Positions 24,058 to 30,279 of a DNA stretch of 44,208 bases are shown here, one piece after another; position 1 is the first letter of the stretch; each line of letters opens with the position of its first letter. Position numbers and translations under genes: made by a program. The notes below the pieces were generated by a model. The model saw only the letters and a list, made by a program, of their open reading frames with translations, searched no databases and was not told where the DNA came from. The stretch spans positions 1-44,208 of the forward strand of contig BQJG01000027.1 in the NCBI GenBank assembly GCA_021604585.1, read 5' to 3'. This DNA is from Hyphococcus sp. (GTDB taxonomy: Bacteria > Pseudomonadota > Alphaproteobacteria > Caulobacterales > Parvularculaceae).

Positions 24058-24381
24058 GTGGCTTGGATCATTCTTATTATCGCCGGATTGCTGGAAGTGG
24101 TCTGGGCTTACGCCATGAAGCAGTCGCTTGGCTTTACGCGGCCCATCCCGACGCTGGTGATGACCATCGCCATGTTCGCCAGTTTCGGGCTGCTTTCCTT
24201 TTCCATGAAAACCCTGCCGCTCGGCACCGCCTATACCGTGTGGACGGGTATCGGCGCGCTTGGCGCTTTCATTGTCGGCATCATCATGCTCGGCGAGCAG
24301 GCGACCGCCGGGCGCCTCCTTGCGGCGGCGCTGATTGTCTCCGGGCTGGTTTTGATGAAACTGTTCACCCCCGCCTCCTGA
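24058..24381 (+). CDS. sugE: SMR-family guanidinium exporter SugE (Gdx)
   Basis: A 107-residue four-helix small multidrug resistance transporter. The sequence follows E. coli SugE closely: WIILIIAGLLEVVWAYAMK, GFTRPIPTLV, the LPLGTAYTVWTGIGALGAF signature and the final ALIVSGLVLMKLF. The membrane glutamate E13 (GLLEVVW) is the coupling residue. These features identify the Gdx branch, which exports guanidinium against protons, rather than the EmrE drug-export branch. It works as an antiparallel dimer made from one gene. The start is GTG at 24058 with GGAGG about nine bases upstream. It lies between a J-domain gene and cobS, both on the same strand. Confidence 0.92.
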   Translation: MAWIILIIAGLLEVVWAYAMKQSLGFTRPIPTLVMTIAMFASFGLLSFSMKTLPLGTAYTVWTGIGALGAFIVGIIMLGEQATAGRLLAAALIVSGLVLMKLFTPAS

Positions 24382-24506
24382 CCGCTTTCCCGTCATCAGT
24401 GAGCGGTTGTGACAATTCCCGGCGCCATAAACTCTTGTCATGGCGGGCCTTTCGCGCGAGGGTCGCCCCGACCGCAGCGCAGCACAAAAAGAGCGTTTTT
24501 TAGAAT

Positions 24507-25496
24507 ATGGCCGTGATTTCAGACGATACGTTCCTCGACAAGCCCGACAAAACCGTGGACGCCAAAAAGGTGTTTGGCGTCTCGCTCGACATTGAAATTC
24601 CGGCCTTTTCAAAGCCGAATTCCTATGTTCCGCCAGTCGATCCGGCTTACCGGTTCGATCCTGAGACGACTATGGCGATCCTCGCCGGCTTTGCGCGCAA
24701 TCGCCGGGTCATGGTTCAGGGCTATCACGGCACCGGCAAGTCGACCCATATCGAACAGGTTGCGGCGCGCCTCAACTGGCCCTGCATACGCGTCAATCTC
24801 GACAGCCATGTGAGCCGGATCGACCTGATCGGCAAGGACGCCATTGTCGTCGAAAACGGCGTGCAGGTGACCGCCTTCAAAGAGGGCATGTTGCCCTGGG
24901 CGTTTCAGAAACCGGTGGCGCTCGTCTTTGACGAGTATGATGCCGGGCGCCCGGATGTGATGTTCGTCATTCAGCGCGTACTGGAAGCAGAAGGCCGCCT
25001 CACCCTGCTCGATCAGAACAAAGTGTTGACGCCGAACCCGTATTTCCGGCTGTTCTCAACCACCAACACGATCGGCCTGGGCGACACAACGGGCCTCTAT
25101 CACGGCACGCAGCAGATCAACCAGGGACAGATGGACCGCTGGTCGATTGTCACGACGCTGAACTATCTCGCCCATGACGAAGAGACGGCCATCGTCATCG
25201 CCAAGTGCCCGCTCTATGATTCCAAGGATGGTCGTCAGGCCATCGACGCTATGGTGCGCGTTGCAGACATGACCCGCAATGCGTTCATCGCCGGCGATAT
25301 CTCAACGGTGATGAGCCCGCGCACGGTGATCACTTGGGCGCAAAATGCGGAAATCTTTCAGAATATCGGATACGCTTTCCGCGTCACTTTCCTCAACAAA
25401 TGCGATGAGCTCGAACGCCCGACCGTGGCGGAGTTCTATCAGCGCGCCTTTGGCGAAGATCTGCCGGAAGCCGCACCGCAAGTCAGCGTCGCCTAG
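24507..25496 (+). CDS. cobS: Cobaltochelatase subunit CobS
   Basis: AAA+ ATPase subunit of the aerobic cobaltochelatase CobNST, which inserts cobalt into hydrogenobyrinic acid a,c-diamide. The 329 residues contain Walker A GYHGTGKST (72-80), Walker B VALVFDEYD (137-145), a sensor region FSTTNTIGLGD and QMDRWSIVTTL. The N-terminal FSKPNSYVPPVDPAYRFDP is characteristic of CobS. Length is normal. The usual partner gene cobT is not downstream: a convergent DUF885 gene begins 15 bases later. No B12 riboswitch sequence is visible in the 125 bases before the start. The ATG at 24507 follows a weakly defined ribosome site. Confidence 0.94.
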   Translation: MAVISDDTFLDKPDKTVDAKKVFGVSLDIEIPAFSKPNSYVPPVDPAYRFDPETTMAILAGFARNRRVMVQGYHGTGKSTHIEQVAARLNWPCIRVNLDSHVSRIDLIGKDAIVVENGVQVTAFKEGMLPWAFQKPVALVFDEYDAGRPDVMFVIQRVLEAEGRLTLLDQNKVLTPNPYFRLFSTTNTIGLGDTTGLYHGTQQINQGQMDRWSIVTTLNYLAHDEETAIVIAKCPLYDSKDGRQAIDAMVRVADMTRNAFIAGDISTVMSPRTVITWAQNAEIFQNIGYAFRVTFLNKCDELERPTVAEFYQRAFGEDLPEAAPQVSVA

Positions 25497-25511
25497 CCAT
25501 CAGGCGGCGCC

Positions 25512-27173
25512 TCATTCCGGCATGGGGTCGACGTTCCAGAATTCCTGCACTTCATCATCCAGGCCGGTCATCTGCCAGCGTATCAGCGCAATAGGCAGCC
25601 GCCCCGCCGCCATGAAAGCGTCGTGGAATTCCTTGAGATTAAATTCGTCTCCAAGCTGATTTGAATGATCCGCCAAGAGGTTGCGCATTTGCAAGGCGCC
25701 GATCGTATAACCGACGCCGTAGCCGGGCGGACGGCGCAGATAAATTTCCGCATCGACCCGCGCCACATTTTCGTCAAGCCAAGGCGTCTTGCCCCGCATG
25801 AAATCAACCGCCTGCTGAACAGTCATGTCGTTACGCTGCGTGGCGACATCGGCGGGAACGCGTGCGGCACGGAAAATCCCGAATAGATAGATCAGCTCAT
25901 CTACGCGCGGATAATCTTCCAACAGCCCCGCCTGCATCATCGCTTCTTCAAGATAGACGCCCCAGCCTTCAGCACGCACGCCGTTGCTGATCCGGCCGCG
26001 AACAGGATGTGAGTTGTTATCCTCCACCAATCCGTCAAAGCGGTGACCGGGAATCACCGCATGAAGATGGTCAGGATGTGGATCGCGAAACTGCACCGCT
26101 TCCCAAAAGTTAAGACCGCCGGGGCGTTCGATAAACGGTGCATTCGTGTCGAGCTCTCCCACATAGGGCGGAATGGTGATGATCTCTTCGCGCTTTAGAA
26201 ACTTGCGAATGTTCTTGTCGACGCCGGCGATGCGCTTTTTATATTCCTTCGCCGAAGTCGCCGGTTTGAGTTCTGCCAGGTTGCGATTGCGATGCCGGGC
26301 CAATGTATAAAATGAATAGAGACGGTCCCATTCCTGATCGCCAAGCAGGATCAGCTCATCGCCCGTATAAGGCAACAGCTTGGCGTGCTTCAGATACCAA
26401 TCATATCGCGCATCGCCAACGCCGGCGGCGCTCGTGAATGAGCTCATATTGGCGTTAAGCCAGTCGTGGTAATCGACTGCCGCATCGCGCGCCGCCTCAA
26501 TCGCGGAAACCATATCTGGTTGTGCATCACGCGCTCGCGCAAGAAAATCGTCATACCAGCCGATGACGCCAGCCGGCGGGGTGGCGCGGTAAGGGTGACC
26601 ATGACCAACGCCGTCTGAAGTGGTCAGATTATGGATCGCCAGCTTCGCGTAATCCGTCGCAACATCATCAAGATTCTGCTTCGCCGCCGCGACTATCATC
26701 GGAACCGCCGCAAGCTGGCGTTTCAAAACCTCTTTCTTGTCGCCTTCAACTGGCAGGTCCGTGAACGTGAACCGCAACAACTGATCCGCATAAAAGCCAG
26801 GATCGCGCGCCCACGGCCGAGATACTTTCAGCCGGAAGGACTGCGCATCGAATTCGGAACGGATCGCAAGATATTCCGCTTGCTGCTCAATCGGCCACGC
26901 CGCGACATTCATGTCGTCAAGTCGTACCCTCAATTCCGCTAAGTCACGCTCGCGCTTTTCGATGGCGGGTTTTGAATAATCTATAAGGCCGTGATCAGGC
27001 GCATCCGGACTATTAAAATTTGCATTCCAGGCTGACGGCGCTTTGTAAGCAAGAAATTCCTCAAACACGCCCACCATGTCTTGATAGTTGCCTGCGCCTG
27101 CTGGAGGGCCGCCCGCAGCGGCTGGAGTCAACACAGCACCCGCCAACACCAATAGTGACAGAATGAATTTCAT
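25512..27173 (-). CDS. DUF885 family protein, exported, peptidase-like
   Basis: A 553-residue protein with a clear signal peptide (MKFILSLLVLAGAVLTPAAA). The DUF885 domain fills the rest. Family hallmarks are the helix with AEGWGVYLEEAMM near residue 400, the PGYGVGYTIGALQ segment some 75 residues later, and FHDAFMAAGRLPIALIRWQM at the C-terminus. Distant similarity of this fold to zinc metallopeptidases is known, with EGW-YxE taking part in metal binding, so a periplasmic or secreted peptidase is the best guess. Divergent from an M20 amidohydrolase gene, with which it might share a role in peptide or amide turnover. Confidence 0.85.
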   Translation of the reverse strand: MKFILSLLVLAGAVLTPAAAGGPPAGAGNYQDMVGVFEEFLAYKAPSAWNANFNSPDAPDHGLIDYSKPAIEKRERDLAELRVRLDDMNVAAWPIEQQAEYLAIRSEFDAQSFRLKVSRPWARDPGFYADQLLRFTFTDLPVEGDKKEVLKRQLAAVPMIVAAAKQNLDDVATDYAKLAIHNLTTSDGVGHGHPYRATPPAGVIGWYDDFLARARDAQPDMVSAIEAARDAAVDYHDWLNANMSSFTSAAGVGDARYDWYLKHAKLLPYTGDELILLGDQEWDRLYSFYTLARHRNRNLAELKPATSAKEYKKRIAGVDKNIRKFLKREEIITIPPYVGELDTNAPFIERPGGLNFWEAVQFRDPHPDHLHAVIPGHRFDGLVEDNNSHPVRGRISNGVRAEGWGVYLEEAMMQAGLLEDYPRVDELIYLFGIFRAARVPADVATQRNDMTVQQAVDFMRGKTPWLDENVARVDAEIYLRRPPGYGVGYTIGALQMRNLLADHSNQLGDEFNLKEFHDAFMAAGRLPIALIRWQMTGLDDEVQEFWNVDPMPE

Positions 27174-27315
27174 CGTCTCGCCCTTCCCTCAATCCGTGAC
27201 GTGGAGATTGGCGGGAATTTATCGCCGGTGCAAACGTCAATAGCTGAGTCCATGACTTTCGCGTCAGCGCGGACTATGGCAAAACTTGGCATCGGACATG
27301 ACATGCGAGGGCAAA

Positions 27316-28740
27316 ATGAAACCATTCCTTTTCTTGAGTGCGATTGCTGCGGCGCACATGATGACGCCGGCGGTGGCGGATGACGCGGAAATCCTTGCGA
27401 ACATTGACGCCCGCTATGATGAAACAGCCTCCGTCGCGCGACAAATCTGGGAATGGGCCGAAGTTGGTTATCAAGAAGAACATGCCAGCGGGTTGTTGCA
27501 ATCGAAATTGAGCGACGCGGGTTTCACCATCAAAAAGGGCGTCGCCGGAATCCCCACCGCATTCACGGCTGAATATGGAACCGGCGGCCCGGTCATCGCC
27601 ATCCTTGCTGAATTCGACGCCCTGCCCGGCATCAATCAAGGCGACAGCGCCACGCGCGCGCCGATTGACGGCAAAGGCGCAGGACACGCCTGCGGTCACA
27701 ATCTTTTCGGCGCCGGCTCCATGACCGCCGCCATCGCGATCAAGGATTGGCTGGAAGCAACCGGAACACCGGGGCGCATCCGTCTTTATGGCACGCCTGC
27801 CGAAGAAGGCGGCAGCGGCAAAGTTTATATGGTGCGCGCCGGATTGTTCAAAGATGTGGACATCACGTTGCATTGGCATGCGGATGATGAAAACTCCGCC
27901 GCTGCGCGCACAAGCCTCGCCAATCGCTCTGCTAAATTCAGGTTCAGGGGCGTATCGGCACACGCCGCCGGCGCGCCGGATCGCGCACGTTCCGCGCTGG
28001 ACGGCGTCGAAGCGTTTGACATGATGGTCAATATGATGCGCGAACACATCCCGCAGGAATCGCGCATTCACTACGTCATCACCGAAGGCGGTTCAGCGCC
28101 GAATGTCGTGCCGGATTATGCTGAAGTCTTTTACTATGTTCGCCATCCCACCGCGAAAGGCGTTGAGGATATCTGGGCGCGCGTGGAGGATGCGGCGCGC
28201 GGCGCGGCGCTCGGCACCGGAACGAAAGTCGAGTGGGAAGTCATTCACGGCAATAACCCGCTGCTGGTCAATGAAACGCTGGCGAAAATGATGGATGCAA
28301 AACTTCGTGAAATTGGCGGCGTGCAGTATACGGCGGACGAAAAGAAGTTTGCCGAGAAAATTCGCGAGAGCTTTGACGAACCGCGCTCTACGCTGGAAAG
28401 CGCCGCGGAGATTCAACCCTATTCCCGTTCACTCGGCTACGGATCGACAGATGTTGGCGATGTCTCTTACGCAACACCGACTGTCGGCGTTCGGACGGCA
28501 ACCTGGGCGCCGGGCACATCCGCGCATTCCTGGCAAGCGGTCGCAGCGAGTGGCATGTCGATCGGCTTCAAGGGCGCGCAAGTCGCTGCGAAGGCGATGA
28601 CGCTTGGCGCCATAGAGCTGTTTGAAAATCCGGAATTGCGCGAGCGGGCTAAAGCAGAGTTTGAACAAGCGCGCGGCAAAAACTACAAATATTATTCGCT
28701 GCTTGGCGACCGCGACCCGCCGCTCGATTATCGTAAATAG
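27316..28740 (+). CDS. Exported M20-family amidohydrolase (AbgB-like)
   Basis: A 474-residue metal-dependent amidohydrolase. Signal peptide MKPFLFLSAIAAAHMMTPAVA. The metal and catalytic region is intact: AEFDALPG (residues 98-105), GAGHACGHN with C126 and H128, GTPAEEGGSGK with E163-E164, ITLHWHADD, and near the C-terminus APGTSAHSWQ. The dimerisation lid appears as FRGVSAHAAGAPDRARSALDG. The AbgB/M20D subgroup cleaves acyl or aminobenzoyl amides. The start at 27316 has GAGGG five bases upstream. Its terminator is the perfect hairpin at 28757-28790. A periplasmic location is inferred from the signal sequence. Confidence 0.88.
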   Translation: MKPFLFLSAIAAAHMMTPAVADDAEILANIDARYDETASVARQIWEWAEVGYQEEHASGLLQSKLSDAGFTIKKGVAGIPTAFTAEYGTGGPVIAILAEFDALPGINQGDSATRAPIDGKGAGHACGHNLFGAGSMTAAIAIKDWLEATGTPGRIRLYGTPAEEGGSGKVYMVRAGLFKDVDITLHWHADDENSAAARTSLANRSAKFRFRGVSAHAAGAPDRARSALDGVEAFDMMVNMMREHIPQESRIHYVITEGGSAPNVVPDYAEVFYYVRHPTAKGVEDIWARVEDAARGAALGTGTKVEWEVIHGNNPLLVNETLAKMMDAKLREIGGVQYTADEKKFAEKIRESFDEPRSTLESAAEIQPYSRSLGYGSTDVGDVSYATPTVGVRTATWAPGTSAHSWQAVAASGMSIGFKGAQVAAKAMTLGAIELFENPELRERAKAEFEQARGKNYKYYSLLGDRDPPLDYRK

Positions 28741-28756
28741 AGCTGACAGCAAAACA

Positions 28757-28790
28757 AAGGGCGCGTTCGCTGTGCTGCGAACGCGCCCTT
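28757..28790. terminator. Perfect 14-bp hairpin, bidirectional terminator
   Basis: AAGGGCGCGTTCGC (28757-28770) pairs with GCGAACGCGCCCTT (28777-28790) around TGTGCT. On the plus strand it follows the amidohydrolase stop by 16 bases but is trailed by CTCAATT only. On the minus strand it is followed by TGTTTTG, which is T-rich, so it should end minus-strand transcripts coming from the 28800-29090 region. Confidence 0.85.
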
Positions 28791-28933
28791 CTCAATTATC
28801 CCTAGCCAGCCAACCAGACTTGCATGCTGCTGAGTGTGTTCTGTTGCGTGGTCCGGGACTCATGATCCAATTTCAGGTTTGCGTCAGTGAATAGCTCCCT
28901 TTTGCGTTGCACCCGAAGATTGTCGGTACACAG
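28757..28933 (-). ncRNA. Candidate small transcript, possibly coding for a 36-residue peptide
   Basis: On the minus strand TTGACG (28969-28964) is followed after 18 bases by TACTAA (28945-28940), which would start RNA near 28933. The RNA would run about 175 bases to the perfect hairpin and T-rich tract at 28790-28751. Inside, an open frame from GTG 28912 to TAG 28802 would give 36 residues with a mixed, protein-like composition, but there is no Shine-Dalgarno before it. A CtrA-type box lies 45 bases above the -35. I cannot match the RNA to 6S, tmRNA or other families I know. The alternative is a long 3' trailer of prfB. Confidence 0.3.
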
Positions 28934-29016
28934 AATGTATTAGTACCTACAAGGACTATCGAACGTCAAAAACGGGTTTGCGTCAACGAAAATCGTTGTT
29001 AACCATTATCACGATT

Positions 29017-29031
29017 TTAACCGATTGTTAA
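29017..29031. promoter_or_regulatory. CtrA-type binding site TTAA-N7-TTAA
   Basis: TTAA (29017-29020), CCGATTG, TTAA (29028-29031) is an exact match to the full CtrA consensus of alphaproteobacteria. A third TTAA lies at 28999-29002. The only transcript it could serve without running antisense into prfB is the minus-strand candidate below 28970. Confidence 0.6.
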
Positions 29032-29090
29032 GAATTGGCGGCGGCAACTGGGCCGTTCCGGGCGTGAAACGGCTATTTGCTGCACTGCAA

Positions 29091-30201
29091 TCAGGCGTTT
29101 TCGCCGCCGACACGCTGCGCCAGGGCCGCGCTCATAAAGACATCAATATCACCGCCAAGCACGGCGTCGGGGTCCGTGTGTTCAACTGCGGTGCGGGTGT
29201 CTTTTACCAGCTGATAGGGCTGCAGCACGTAAGACCGGATCTGGTGGCCCCAGCCGATGTCAGTCTTGGACGCAGCGGAGGCGGCAGCCGCCTCCTCGCG
29301 CTTTTGCAGCTCCAGCTCATACAACCTCGCGCGCAACATGTTCCATGCGGTTGCGCGGTTTTTGTGCTGTGAACGTTCGTTCTGACACTGCACGACAATG
29401 CCCGTCGGATTGTGCGTGATGCGCACCGCGCTGTCAGTAGTGTTCACATGCTGGCCGCCAGCGCCGGAAGCGCGGAATGTATCGACGCGGCAATCGCTTT
29501 CATTGATATCAATATCGATCTTGTCATCAACCACCGGGAACACCCAGACGGATGCAAAGGATGTGTGGCGGCGCGCGTTGGAATCGTAAGGTGAAATTCG
29601 CACCAGCCGATGCACGCCGGATTCGGTTTTAAGCCAGCCATACGCATTGTGGCCTTTGACCTGAATGGTCGCAGATTTGATTCCCGCCTCTTCGCCAGGC
29701 TGTTCTTCGATCACATCGACCTTGTAGCCGGATTGTCCCGCCCAACGCACATACATGCGCAGCAGCATCGACGCCCAGTCGTTTGACTCTGTGCCGCCCG
29801 CGCCGGGATGAATTTCAACGAAGCAATCATTGCCGTCGGCTTCACCGGACAGAAGCGCTTCAATTTCGGCCTTTCCAGCGCGATCCCGCAAAGCGGTGAT
29901 CATGCCTTGCGCTTCATCAAGGCTCGCATCGTCATCTTCCTCCCACGCCATTTCGGCGAGGCCGGTCAGATCATCGAGTTCGGATTGCATCGCGCCGACC
30001 GCATTCATCTGCGTTTCAAGCGCTGTGCGTTTTTGCATCAAAGCCTGCGCTTCCTCGGGCTTGTCCCAAAGGTGCGGGTCTTCGGCTTTTGCGTTTAATT
30101 CAGCCAGCTCTTTTTCGGATTTGTCCCAGTCAAAGACGCCTCCTCAGCAGTTCCAGCGACTGCTTGATCTCGATGGTGAGCGCTTCGATTTCGGCGCGCA
30201 T
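29091..30201 (-). CDS. prfB: Peptide chain release factor 2, with programmed +1 frameshift
   Basis: RF2 recognises UGA and UAA stop codons. The gene begins at ATG 30201, reads 23 codons to an in-frame TGA at 30132-30130, then continues in the +1 frame for 346 residues, 369 in all. The catalytic GGQ loop is in SGAGGQHVNTTDSAVRITH. The stop-codon recognition tripeptide reads SPY (RISPYDSNARRHTSF) where E. coli has SPF; I believe Tyr is common in alphaproteobacteria. The frameshift lets low RF2 raise its own synthesis. Annotating only the downstream frame (from 30041) would lose the N-terminal domain. The gene is 78 bases downstream of the PBP1A gene. Confidence 0.95.
30130..30144 (-). promoter_or_regulatory. 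prfB: prfB programmed frameshift site
   Basis: On the minus strand AGG AGG CGT CTT TGA C. The internal Shine-Dalgarno-like AGGAGG (30144-30139) lies 3 bases before the slippery CTT (30135-30133), and TGA (30132-30130) is followed by C. This is the same arrangement as the E. coli site (AGGGGGTATCTTTGAC). The +1 shift reads GAC after CTT. Confidence 0.95.
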
Positions 30202-30279
30202 GAGAAACTCCCGAGAAATTCCGGTTGGAAACAAAGCGGCGCGGCGCGCCGATCCGCCTATATGATGAGCCTCGCCGCG

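Larger units (their letters stand above)
28741..29090. other. Intergenic region of 350 bases between convergent genes, with regulatory signals
   Basis: No protein family is encoded here, yet the region is AT-richer than its surroundings. In order it holds a strong hairpin (28757-28790), a 36-codon open frame on the minus strand (28802-28912), two TTGACG hexamers on the minus strand (28969-28964 and 28986-28981), and a full CtrA-type box at 29017-29031. A direct repeat GGTTTGCGTCA occurs at 28876-28886, with a near copy, GGGTTTGCGTCAA, at 28974-28986. Confidence 0.6.

Noticed and set aside
24382..24506. Cobalamin riboswitch before cobS
   Set aside because: The 125-base gap is too short and I see no B12-box-like sequence in it.
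30130..30201. Stop codon early in prfB taken as a pseudogene
   Set aside because: The TGA is within the known programmed frameshift arrangement, and the downstream frame is intact and conserved.
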